A stretch of 64,000 nt of DNA from Thiobacillus sp. (lineage in GTDB: Bacteria; Pseudomonadota; Gammaproteobacteria; Burkholderiales; Thiobacillaceae), in the NCBI GenBank assembly GCA_030679915.1, contig JAUXRY010000015.1:1-64000 (forward strand), given 5' to 3'. Shown here piece after piece: positions 1-7,299 of the stretch (its first letter is position 1; each line of letters begins with the position of its first letter). Below the pieces are notes generated by a model, which worked only from the letters and a program-made list of their open reading frames with translations, ran no database searches and was not told where the DNA came from. The translations under genes and the position numbers were made by a program.

Positions 1-63
1 GGAAAATTGCATCCGAAATATCTGATCACGCTGCCGGCCGACCTCGATGATCACACCCGATAG
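1..63 (+). CDS. C-terminal end of an AbiEi-type antitoxin (partial)
   Basis: The first 63 bases read in frame as about 20 codons ending in TAG (HPKYLITLPADLDD near the end). The frame overlaps the start of the next gene by 17 bases. The tight overlap with a nucleotidyltransferase toxin gene and the peptide itself fit the carboxy end of an AbiEi-like antitoxin, which would bind DNA and neutralise the toxin. Only the tail is in the window, so the family call rests mainly on context. Confidence 0.5.
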   Translation, partial: GKLHPKYLITLPADLDDHTR

Positions 64-967
64 CCCGTATTTCGCGCAGGTTCGGTTGCTGGTGACCGTA
101 CTGCCGATCGTCGCCCGGGAGCGCTGCTTTGCGCTGAAGGGTGGGACGGCAATCAACCTGTTTGTGCGCGATATGCCGCGCTTGTCGGTGGATATCGATC
201 TTGCCTTTGTGCCGATTGGCGACCGCGCGTCGGCGCTGGAAGAGATCGACGCCGCGCTTGGCCGGATAAGCGAAACACTCGCCGGCCGGCCGTATGGCTA
301 TCGCGTGAGCGTGGGCAAGCGCCAGGATGCCAGTGCTTACGGGTTGCTGGTATCGAATCGCACGGCGGAAATCAAGATTGAGGTATCACCGGTGTTGCGC
401 GGCTCGGTGTATCCGGAATCGATGAGACGAATTGTGGATCGCGCGGAATCAGAATTTGGCTTTGCCGAGGTGCCCGTTGTCTCATTTGCCGATTTGTACG
501 CAGGCAAGATCGTCGCTGCACTGGACCGCCAGCACCCGCGCGATTTGTTCGACGTGAAGCTGCTCCTGGCCGCGGAAGGAATCAGCGACGAACTGTTCCG
601 TGCATTCCTGGTGTATTTGATCAGCCATGACGGTTCCATCGCACGGGTTCTGAATCCGACGCGCAAGCCGCTGGACGATTTGTTCCAAAGGCAATTTGCG
701 GGAATGACGGTAGATGTTGTGACGGTCGATGAACTGGACCAGGCGCGGTCCGATCTGATCGCAGCCCTGCATGAGCGGTTGGGCGAACGCGAGAAGGCAT
801 TCCTGATGTCCTTCAAGCGAGGTGAACCAAGTTGGGATTTGCTTGGCGTTGCGCATGCGGCAGATTTGCCGGCGGTGCGCTGGAAGCTGCAGAACCTTGC
901 CCAGATGGCACCGGCGAAACATCGCGAAGCACTCGACAATCTGGAACGTGTATTGGGAAAAATTTAG
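47..967 (+). CDS. AbiEii/AbiGii-type nucleotidyltransferase toxin
   Basis: This 306-residue protein has the signature of the AbiEii nucleotidyltransferase toxins. A GGTAIN segment near residue 33 is followed by SVDIDL, which supplies the paired metal-binding aspartates. A later lysine- and aspartate-containing motif reads AGKIVAALDRQHPRDLFD near residues 150-170. Such proteins transfer nucleotides to target RNAs (tRNA in studied relatives) and stop growth when the antitoxin is lost, giving abortive phage defence. The ATG lies inside the end of the upstream antitoxin frame, so the two are translationally coupled. The length looks complete, unlike the second copy at 6700. The exact target cannot be inferred. 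Confidence 0.85.
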   Translation: MITPDSPYFAQVRLLVTVLPIVARERCFALKGGTAINLFVRDMPRLSVDIDLAFVPIGDRASALEEIDAALGRISETLAGRPYGYRVSVGKRQDASAYGLLVSNRTAEIKIEVSPVLRGSVYPESMRRIVDRAESEFGFAEVPVVSFADLYAGKIVAALDRQHPRDLFDVKLLLAAEGISDELFRAFLVYLISHDGSIARVLNPTRKPLDDLFQRQFAGMTVDVVTVDELDQARSDLIAALHERLGEREKAFLMSFKRGEPSWDLLGVAHAADLPAVRWKLQNLAQMAPAKHREALDNLERVLGKI

Positions 968-973
968 AACAAC

Positions 974-1062
974 ATGAACACATCAAGCATCGTCCAAAAA
1001 CGCTGATACGACTGCAACGGCATGAGCTACGGCGGCCGGAAGAGGCCGAAGAACAGCTATGA
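974..1062 (+). pseudogene. Remnant of the 5' end of a type I restriction methylase gene (hsdM)
   Basis: Six bases after the toxin stop, an ATG opens a frame reading MNTSSIVQKR, then TGA, then YDCN and directly GMSYG. HsdM proteins commonly begin MNTSSIVQKLWNYCN, followed by a short spacer and GMSYGDY. The stub therefore aligns with a Trp-to-stop change and a small deletion, and homology ends after about 30 codons. It shows that a type I restriction-modification methylase once followed, or was joined to, the nucleotidyltransferase toxin. The HsdM pattern is from memory, not from a search. Confidence 0.6.
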
Positions 1063-1173
1063 GCATGCCCCAAGACATTTCAGCTTTAATCGGCCCATTC
1101 CTTCCTTGTGGCAAAAACACTCATAAGTATTTGAATGGAAGCGATTTTGCGCGTTGGTATTTTTTGGGGGGCT

Positions 1174-1195
1174 TGTTAAAATGGTTTTATTAACA
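1174..1195. promoter_or_regulatory. Inverted repeat upstream of the Fic module
   Basis: TGTTAA (1174-1179) and TTAACA (1190-1195) form a perfect 6-base inverted repeat around an A/T-rich centre, about 65 bases before the antitoxin start. The position suits an operator or promoter element for an autoregulated toxin-antitoxin pair. The arms are short, so chance is possible. Confidence 0.35.
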
Positions 1196-1258
1196 CCCGA
1201 CATAGCTATTTGTTTCAGCTTGGCCCCAAACCGGCGGGTCAATTCCAGGGGGAAAAGA

Positions 1259-1417
1259 GTGAAGACTACAGCCACTATCAACAGGAAAGTCATCAAGGCC
1301 GTTCAAACCTCCATGCGGATCGAAGGCTGCAAGTCTGCTGTATCCGTGAAGACAAAGGCGCAGGCAAAAGCGCTGATGGAACAGCAGCGTGTCCAAGTAT
1401 CAGTTCCAGGAAAGTGA
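1259..1417 (+). CDS. Small Fic-inhibiting antitoxin (class I type)
   Basis: I read a 52-residue frame from GTG at 1259, preceded at about five bases by the purine-rich stretch AGGGGGA. Near residue 17 the peptide contains SMRIEG. This fits the inhibitory motif (S/T)xxxE(G/N) by which class I Fic antitoxins such as VbhA push a glutamate into the Fic active site and block ATP binding. The frame overlaps the following Fic gene by 29 bases, as expected for a coupled antitoxin-toxin pair. An in-frame upstream start at 1154 would add 35 residues without the ribosome-site support. The function rests on motif plus context. Confidence 0.65.
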   Translation: MKTTATINRKVIKAVQTSMRIEGCKSAVSVKTKAQAKALMEQQRVQVSVPGK

Positions 1418-2027
1418 CATCTACCTTCCTGGCACGGATATCCCCAAGAACCGTCTGGGAATAACCGAAGCCGACCTGCTGCACGAAGTAGAAGCAACCC
1501 TGCTGCAACAGGCCTATCAGATTTTTATAGCCGAATTGCAACCCGCCATCCGCTTCGACGAGACCTATTTCAAGTCCCTGCATCAGCGCACCTGGGCCAG
1601 TCTGTACGACTGGGCAGGCGAATACCGCAGCGTGGACATGAGCAAGGGCGGCTCGTTGTTCTGCCGCGCCGAGTTTTTGGAAAAGGAATCCCAGCGCCTG
1701 TTTCGGCAACTGGAACAGGAAGGCTATCTCAAAGAGGCCGCCGACTGGCCGAAGGAGAAGTTTGCCGAACGCATGGCGCACTACCAGTGCGAGCTCATCG
1801 CTCTGCACCCGTTTTACGAACTGAATGGACGCATCACCCGACTATTCTTCGACCTCATCGCCATGTACAACGGTTACGGCCCCGTCGACTACAGCCAGAC
1901 CCTCGGTGAAGCAGCGGATGAATCCAACGCCTATATCCAGGCTTCCATCGCCTGTGTCCGCGCCGCAGACAACAGCATGCTGCGGCAAATCATTCTGGAC
2001 GGCCTGAACAAGGCGGAGGCGCCGTAA
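1389..2027 (+). CDS. Fic/DOC family AMPylating toxin
   Basis: This 212-residue protein is a Fic-domain enzyme, a family that usually transfers AMP from ATP to a hydroxyl on a target protein. The active-site segment is HPFYELNGRITR, with the histidine at about residue 140. The canonical form is HPFx(D/E)GNGRxxR, so the first glycine is leucine here while the catalytic His, Asn and both arginines remain. The N-terminal part (YQFQESDIYLPGTDIPKN) resembles cell-filamentation-type Fic proteins. It starts at GTG 1389 inside the antitoxin gene. The target is unknown. Confidence 0.85.
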   Translation: MSKYQFQESDIYLPGTDIPKNRLGITEADLLHEVEATLLQQAYQIFIAELQPAIRFDETYFKSLHQRTWASLYDWAGEYRSVDMSKGGSLFCRAEFLEKESQRLFRQLEQEGYLKEAADWPKEKFAERMAHYQCELIALHPFYELNGRITRLFFDLIAMYNGYGPVDYSQTLGEAADESNAYIQASIACVRAADNSMLRQIILDGLNKAEAP

Positions 2028-2157
2028 GTATTTCTTCGGCTTCCTTGGCAAGAAACCGGCTCGAAATGCCGGCGCTGGAGGTCGTTCGCTGTTATATGGC
2101 TGAGCCTTTGAGACTCAATAACTTGATGGAACAGCCGGTGATGAACTGGCTGGAAGC

Positions 2158-2865
2158 ATGATGAATTTCGAATCGACCCCATTGAATGACGAAGAACTCG
2201 ATTGGCTTGACCAATTCTTGCTCGATCGTATCGATGACGACACCGACACGGAGGGCAAGGACGAGGGTGTATTGGATGTCTCGGAGCTGGATGGTTTTCT
2301 GACTGCTCTGGTCAGCGGTCCGGTGGTGGTCCCGCCCTCGCGCTGGTTGCCCATGGTGTGGGGCGATTTTGAGACCGAGTGGAAGAACGCAAAAGAGTTT
2401 GAGGCTGTTTTTGCGTTGCTGATTCGGCATATGAACGGTATCGCGGCCGCGTTGATGACGCAGCCGGACGATTTCGAGCCACTGTTTCTGGAGCGCGTTC
2501 TGGAAGGCAAGACTTACACCATTGTTGTCGATGAGTGGTGCGAGGGCTATGTAAACGGGGTGAACTTGACGGCAGACCTGTGGGGCGCAGGTGGCCTGGA
2601 GATGGAGATTATGCTCATGCCCATGCGTGCGTTTACGAGCGAGACGGACTGGCGGGCACATGAATTGTCTTCGGATGTCGAAATTGAAAATCTCCACAAC
2701 GCCATTACACGCAATGTGCGCGAGATCCATGCCTACTGGCTGGCGCGCCGCGAAGCGTATGCGCCTTCTTCCACACCGGTTCGCCGTACCGCGCCCAGTG
2801 TTGGACGCAACGACCCTTGCCCCTGCGGAAGTGGCAAGAAATTCAAGAAATGCTGCCTGCACTGA
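2158..2865 (+). CDS. UPF0149 (YecA-like) protein with C-terminal SEC-C motif
   Basis: The 235-residue product has an acidic amino-terminal UPF0149/YecA-type domain ([16 protein letters not shown] near residue 40). It ends in a SEC-C zinc-binding motif, [20 protein letters not shown] tails occur on SecA and many otherwise unrelated proteins and bind zinc through C-x-C and C-C/H. The role of the main domain is poorly defined. Two ATG codons lie in tandem (2158 and 2161), and GGAA about five bases upstream gives a plausible ribosome site. It stands alone, with short spacers on both sides. Confidence 0.8.
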   Translation: MMNFESTPLNDEELDWLDQFLLDRIDDDTDTEGKDEGVLDVSELDGFLTALVSGPVVVPPSRWLPMVWGDFETEWKNAKEFEAVFALLIRHMNGIAAALMTQPDDFEPLFLERVLEGKTYTIVVDEWCEGYVNGVNLTADLWGAGGLEMEIMLMPMRAFTSETDWRAHELSSDVEIENLHNAITRNVREIHAYWLARREAYAPSSTPVRRTAPSVGRNDPCPCGSGKKFKKCCLH

Positions 2866-2949
2866 ACCTGGCAGCATGGTCGGTCGGCCACACAGATTTC
2901 TCAGCCGTTAGCGGCCTTCGATCAGCAAGCCACCGGTAGGACATACGCC

Positions 2950-3063
2950 TTGTCTGACCGCTACGCCCGAATTTCCCTGCTGAGCCATATGCGGGCCTTG
3001 TCCAGCCTGGCCGGACATATTCTTGGCTCGCACCCCGCAGATCAATGGCTACTACGAGATGCC
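2950..3063 (+). pseudogene. Truncated, frameshifted copy of the start of the sulfotransferase-like gene at 10077
   Basis: About 115 bases here closely match the first 115 bases of the gene at 10077. Both encode YARI, then LLSHMRAL and SLAGHILGSHP. An extra base in the run CACCCCGCAGATC (CATCCCCAGATC in the intact copy) shifts the frame, and similarity stops after GAGATGC near 3063. The start codon has become TTG. It is an inert partial duplicate or the scar of a larger lost copy. Confidence 0.8.
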
Positions 3064-3153
3064 TCTCCAATAACTAGACGGGTCAGCTTCGAATTGTTTC
3101 CTGGAACAAATTTTCCGTGGAATTCACGGCTAATCCAAACCGACGTTGCCCCG

Positions 3154-3825
3154 TTAACCCTGCTTCGCCCTATCCAAACTGGCGAGCAGGGCAGCCAACA
3201 GTGCCAACCCGGGTGCGATGAAAAAATCCGGTGATTCCATGGCCCACAGGGTGGCGCCACTGATCAGGCACCACAGGATGGGGATGGGGGCCAGCACCCA
3301 AAAGCTTCGCGTGCCGGTGAGCAGCAAGATGCCCAGGGTGGCCAGCGCGGTGGGGTCGGGCGCCAGGCCGATGACTTCTGCCTGGGTCCAGCTTCTGCCC
3401 AGGGCCAGGCCGATGAGGGGGTAGACGGCTAACGCAAACAGCACCAAGCCGAGGGCGGCGCGCTGCCGCAAGATGCTTGTTCGCGCAATGCTGAATCGGC
3501 GATGGGATAACCCCACCCATATAAGTAGTAAGGACTCGACCGCAAACGCCAGCGCAAACCAGGGGGCGGCCAGGTGGATGTTGGCGTAGCGCGACCAAAA
3601 GTAAAACCAGGCGACCGAACCCCAGCCCGCAGCCAGTATGGCGAAGACCCAGGGGGTGGCCCGGTCGCGGTGTCGGCCAAACAGCAACATGGTGGACGCG
3701 CCCAGCGCAAGCGCAAGCAGGTGGGCGGGCCAGAGGTCGGCGTTGATGCGTTCAAACAGGCGGTAATAGGTCTGCGGCGAAAACATCAGCAGATCCTGCA
3801 GGCTGTAGGTCCACCATTCCGACAT
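3154..3825 (-). CDS. DUF6064-family integral membrane protein
   Basis: This 223-residue protein has about six hydrophobic segments and an N-terminal MSEWWTYSLQDLLMFSPQTY pattern, which I associate with DUF6064 membrane proteins of unknown function. ATG at 3825 shares its A with the TGA of the upstream aldo/keto reductase, so the two are coupled as a two-gene operon. An in-frame TTG at 3828 is less likely. No catalytic residues can be pointed to. Confidence 0.7.
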   Translation of the reverse strand: MSEWWTYSLQDLLMFSPQTYYRLFERINADLWPAHLLALALGASTMLLFGRHRDRATPWVFAILAAGWGSVAWFYFWSRYANIHLAAPWFALAFAVESLLLIWVGLSHRRFSIARTSILRQRAALGLVLFALAVYPLIGLALGRSWTQAEVIGLAPDPTALATLGILLLTGTRSFWVLAPIPILWCLISGATLWAMESPDFFIAPGLALLAALLASLDRAKQG

Positions 3826-4757
3826 CAAACCCCCTCGACAATGGCCGCCATGCGTGCGCGCATGCCGGCGTTGGGCAGCGGGCCGGATGCGGTGCCCATG
3901 TTTTCCAGCACGTGGGCGACCTGGGTGGTGGCGGGGATGGCGCAGGTGACAGCCGGGTGGGCGATGATGAACTTGAGTGCAAACTGGGCCCAGCTGGTGC
4001 AGCCGATTTCGGCCGACCAGGCCGGCAGCCGGCGGCGTTCCAGTGCATTGAGCAAGGCGCCCTTGCGAAACGGCTGGTTGACGATGACGGCGATGCCGCG
4101 TTCACGCGCAAGCGGCAGCAGGCGTTGCTCGGCTTCGCGGTCGATGAGGTTGTAGGTGAGCTGGATAAAATCGATTGGATGGCGAGTCATGATCTGTTCG
4201 AGTTCGCGATGGCGCCGGCCGTGCGACGTGGTGATGCCCACATAGCGCAACCGCCCGACAGCCTTCATCGCGAACAGCATGGGCAGATGCGCCTCCCACG
4301 ACACCAGGTTATGCACCTGCAACAGATCAAACCGCGGCACGCCCCAATCGCGGCGTGATGCTTCGATCTGGGCCGGGCCCGCTGCGCCGTCGGCAATCCA
4401 CACCTTGTCGGCCGAGAACACGTTTTTAGATTGGCCCAGCTTGTTGAGGCTATAGCCGATCACCGCCTGCGAAGACCCATACATGGGCGAGCTGTCGATC
4501 ATTCGCCCGCCCGCCAGTAAAAAATTGCGGATGACTTCGGCACAGGCATCGCGCGCCTGTGTGTCGTTGCCCACGTTAAAGGTGCTCCAGCTGCCCAGCC
4601 CCACCAGCGGTATCGCCTCGCCGCTAGATGGAATCGCGCGGGTGGCAGGGCGAGCCTGCTGCGCCCACCCCGCGCCGGGCCCTAGCAGCGGCGCAAACGT
4701 GGTGGCCGCTGCGGCCTGGATGAAACGGCGACGCGTGATGTTGGAAGGTGGGTTCAT
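3825..4757 (-). CDS. Tat-exported aldo/keto reductase
   Basis: The 310-residue protein begins with a twin-arginine signal (NITRRRFIQAAAATTFAP), so it is predicted to fold with its cofactor in the cytoplasm and be exported to the periplasm. The mature part is an aldo/keto reductase barrel: GLGSWSTFNVGND, DSSPMYGSSQ (with the usual Asp and Tyr), DLLQVHN and QLTYNLIDREAE. The family reduces aldehydes and ketones with NADPH; an exported member is less common and its substrate is unknown. It is the first gene of a pair with the DUF6064 protein. Confidence 0.85.
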   Translation of the reverse strand: MNPPSNITRRRFIQAAAATTFAPLLGPGAGWAQQARPATRAIPSSGEAIPLVGLGSWSTFNVGNDTQARDACAEVIRNFLLAGGRMIDSSPMYGSSQAVIGYSLNKLGQSKNVFSADKVWIADGAAGPAQIEASRRDWGVPRFDLLQVHNLVSWEAHLPMLFAMKAVGRLRYVGITTSHGRRHRELEQIMTRHPIDFIQLTYNLIDREAEQRLLPLARERGIAVIVNQPFRKGALLNALERRRLPAWSAEIGCTSWAQFALKFIIAHPAVTCAIPATTQVAHVLENMGTASGPLPNAGMRARMAAIVEGV

Positions 4758-4942
4758 CTCAACGCTCCTTTGCTGGGCGTGTTGGGCAGGCCCGGATGGC
4801 TGCAGGGAATACGTCGAGGATAGTCTGCCGACTGGTAGAAGGACAGGGGGTGAGGTGGGGGCCTTGGTTGCCTGTGTTGGTTAGAAACTTCAGCAGGTTG
4901 ATGCCAACACTTGAAATTTGACTTGGCACTGGATCCGGGCAG

Positions 4943-5208
4943 TCCTTCGACAGGCTCAGGACGAACGGTTGAGGCGTGGGGCTGAGGACGAACGGTTGAG
5001 GTGGGGCTCAGGACGAACGGTTGAGGCGTGGGGCTGAGGACGAACGGTTGAGGTGGGGCTGAGGACGAACGGTTGAGGTGGGGCTGAGGACGAACGGTTG
5101 AGGGGGATCAGGACGAACGGTTGAGGAGTGGACTGAGGACGAACGATAGTGGCGTGAGGCTGAGGACGAACGATTGAGGCGTGGGGCTGTGGACGAATGG
5201 AGGTGGGG
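4943..5208. repeat. Ten-copy degenerate tandem repeat (period 23-27 bases)
   Basis: The core CTGAGGACGAACGGTTGAGG recurs about ten times, with GGACGAA cores at 4959, 4986, 5011, 5038, 5063, 5088, 5111, 5137, 5164 and 5191. Copies alternate between GGTGGGG and GGCGTGGGG linkers and decay toward the right. Only the first copy carries the extended form with CCTTCGACAGGCTCAGGACG. From memory that form is a common dispersed repeat in proteobacterial genomes. The rest of 4758-5367 (about 610 bases without a gene) shows nothing else recognisable. Confidence 0.85.
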
Positions 5209-5367
5209 CATGGCGAATGCAAATGTATATGCGGCAGGATCAACGATAATGGATGGGTTTTCTATGTATTCCTTTATTCAAGTAGTAAGAATGTTGACAT
5301 TTAGCGGTCATCGAAACGTTTCCTGGAACACGGTTTCTGCTCATATCAATTAATCCAAGGTACCCGA

Positions 5368-6024
5368 ATGCCTGAAACACTTTTTGCCAGCACCGAAGGC
5401 CGGCTGCTGGGCGTTGGCCTTGCGCTGGCGGGTTTGATGCTGCTGGCGTTTGGAATAGGTTGGTACCTGTTTCCGGACAGCGCGCTCACCTATGCGGCCA
5501 TAACCGGGCTGAACCTGACGATCGGCCGGGCAGCCGGGATGTCATTCGGGTATGCAAGTGGGTTGGGGCATACCCAGGTGATACCCCTCAGCATGTTGGT
5601 CGAGACGATCAAGGTACTGGTGGTATACCCGCTATTCGTGCTGAGCTGGCGGCACCTGATCACGCTGCGCAGGCTGCAGTCCTTCGTCACGCGACTGCAT
5701 CACGCCGCCGAGTTGGGGGGTGGCGCGGTGCGTAAGTACGGCATCGTCGGCCTGTTTGTTTTTGTGTTTGTGCCGTTATGGATGACCGGCCCGGTGGTGG
5801 GGGCGATCATCGGATTTTTGATCGGCTTGCGCCCCTGGGTCAACGTGGCCGTTGTGCTGAGTGCCACTTATGTCGCCATTGGCGTGTGGGGCTTGCTGCT
5901 GAACGAGCTCAACGCCTGGGCGGCAACCGTCAACCAGTTTGCACCCTATGCGTTGTTCCTTGCGATCGTTTTCATTGCTGGGGTGATGTATCTGCTGAAC
6001 CGACGCCGTGAGCGGATGGCTTAA
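5368..6024 (+). CDS. Small multidrug-export family membrane protein (PF06695-like)
   Basis: The 218-residue protein has about six hydrophobic helices. Its central segment KYGIVGLFVFVFVPLWMTGP followed by GAIIGFLIGL resembles the signature of the small multidrug-export protein family (COG2426). The family name is historical and transport has rarely been shown. The gene starts at ATG 5368 after the tandem repeat and is followed by the AbiEi operator. There is no partner gene to suggest a substrate. Confidence 0.7.
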   Translation: MPETLFASTEGRLLGVGLALAGLMLLAFGIGWYLFPDSALTYAAITGLNLTIGRAAGMSFGYASGLGHTQVIPLSMLVETIKVLVVYPLFVLSWRHLITLRRLQSFVTRLHHAAELGGGAVRKYGIVGLFVFVFVPLWMTGPVVGAIIGFLIGLRPWVNVAVVLSATYVAIGVWGLLLNELNAWAATVNQFAPYALFLAIVFIAGVMYLLNRRRERMA

Positions 6025-6048
6025 CGCGTACCTGGCTAACGATTTGCG

Positions 6049-6094
6049 GTTCCATTACTTCGGTAATTGTTAATAACTACCGAAACTATGGAAC
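6049..6094. promoter_or_regulatory. Nested dyad operator upstream of abiEi
   Basis: GTTCCAT (6049-6055) pairs with ATGGAAC (6088-6094), and TTCGGTA (6059-6065) pairs with TACCGAA (6078-6084). These are two nested perfect 7-base inverted repeats symmetric about one centre. The dyad ends nine bases before the antitoxin start. AbiEi antitoxins are known to repress their own promoter through inverted repeats, which makes this the likely operator. Confidence 0.7.
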
Positions 6095-6103
6095 AATCCC
6101 GAT

Positions 6104-6703
6104 ATGACTTCGACTGAACAGCAAATCGATAAGCTTCTGCGCCGGGTTGGCACGGCGCGCTCGCGGGATCTGGTCGCGGCCGGTGCAACCCGCAGTGAGC
6201 TTTCGCGTAGGGTGGCGGCGGGCCAGCTGGTACGGGTGGCGCGCGGTTTGTACGCGCTGCCGGGCTATCAGGGCGGCGAACACAGTGCGCTGGTGGCGGT
6301 GGCCCAGCGCGCGCCCGGTGTGGTGTTTTGCCTGCTGACGGCGCTGCGTATTCACGATCTGACAACGCAGGCGCCGTTTGAGGTGTGGATTGCCATTGGC
6401 AATAAGGAACATCCGCCCCGGCTGAATTATCCGCCGCTCCGCACGGTGCGCTTTTCTGCTGCCGCGCTGGCGGCGGGGGTGGAGACACATCGAGTTGATG
6501 GCATGGCGGTGCACGTAACCAGTGTGGCAAAAACGGTGGCTGACTGTTTCAAGTTCCGCAACAAGATTGGGCTGGACGTGGCGCTGGAGGCACTGCGCGA
6601 GGCGCGCCGTGCCAAAAAAGCAAGTGCTGATGAGCTGTGGCGTTATGCCAAGATCAATCGCGTGACGAATGTGATGCGCCCGTATCTGGAGGCAGTGGCG
6701 TGA
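6104..6703 (+). CDS. AbiEi-family type IV antitoxin and autorepressor
   Basis: The 199-residue product has an amino-terminal winged-helix domain (ATRSELSRRVAAGQLVRVAR, then GLYALPG) typical of AbiEi antitoxins, then the AbiEi carboxy domain with FCLLTAL and SVAKTVADCFKFR. It should bind the dyad just upstream and counteract the toxin encoded next. Its stop overlaps the GTG of the toxin gene by four bases. The antitoxin looks complete although the partner toxin is cut short, so it may survive as an orphan repressor or protect against the related system at position 1. Confidence 0.88.
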   Translation: MTSTEQQIDKLLRRVGTARSRDLVAAGATRSELSRRVAAGQLVRVARGLYALPGYQGGEHSALVAVAQRAPGVVFCLLTALRIHDLTTQAPFEVWIAIGNKEHPPRLNYPPLRTVRFSAAALAAGVETHRVDGMAVHVTSVAKTVADCFKFRNKIGLDVALEALREARRAKKASADELWRYAKINRVTNVMRPYLEAVA

Positions 6704-7299
6704 GCGATGGCCAGGCTGCGTCGATTCATGCGCGCTTATTAAACCGGGCCAAGGCACGTGGCGAAGACTTCAACCTGATTTTGACGCGCTATGCGCTGGA
6801 GCGATTTCTTTATCGTTTGTCTCAGGTACCGGCGCGCGAAACCTACTGGCTCAAAGGCGCCATGTTGTTCGACTTGTGGTTCGATGTGCCGCATCGACCC
6901 ACGCGTGATGCAGATTTTTTGGGCTTTGGGCCAATGGATGTGGACGCGCTGGCAAGCACGATCCGTGAAATCTGCAATATCACCGTGGACGATGGCATGG
7001 AGTATGACCCCAGCTCGATCACAGTCGAGGAAATTCGTGAAGAATCCCGGTATGGCGGCCTGCGTGTGCGGCTGCTGGGCAGGTTGGGCAATACGCGCTG
7101 CACGATGCAACTCGACGTGGGCTATGGCGATGCAGTTACGCCTGGGCCGGAGGAGGCGGTTTACCCAACGCTATTGGATGATATGCCGCCGCCGCGCTTG
7201 CGTGTTTATCCACGCGCAGCAGTGGTAGCCGAAAAGCTGGAGGCGATTGTGAGCCTGGGTATGGCCGCTCAGGCCGCATACCAGAGCACGGCAAAGTAG
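6700..7299 (+). pseudogene. AbiEii-type nucleotidyltransferase toxin, C-terminally truncated
   Basis: Reading from GTG 6700, the frame encodes an AbiEii nucleotidyltransferase: LKGAMLFDLWFD followed by RPTRDADF with the paired aspartates, then LRVYPRAAVVAEKLEAI. Family members then continue with a motif containing R-x-K-D-x-x-D. Here the homology stops after IVSLGMA near 7262 and the frame runs about ten codons into the complement of the hemolysin III gene before TAG. Roughly a third of the protein is missing, including catalytic elements, so it is probably inactive. The break coincides with the end of an intact neighbouring gene, which points to a deletion junction. Confidence 0.8.

Noticed and set aside
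337-939. Long open frames opposite the AbiEii gene
   Set aside because: They are antisense to a well-supported gene, with composition typical of high-GC shadow frames.
4943-5208. CRISPR-like regular repeats
   Set aside because: Units are 23-27 bases with almost no spacer between them, the linkers are repeats too, and no cas genes are near.
4956-5243. Open frame on the minus strand encoding a Pro/Ser/Arg-rich repetitive peptide
   Set aside because: It is fully explained by translation of the tandem DNA repeat; no ribosome site, homology or signal.
3098-5340. GTTTCCTGGAAC seen near 3098 and 5327
   Set aside because: Only a 12-base match in two places without shared context; chance cannot be excluded.
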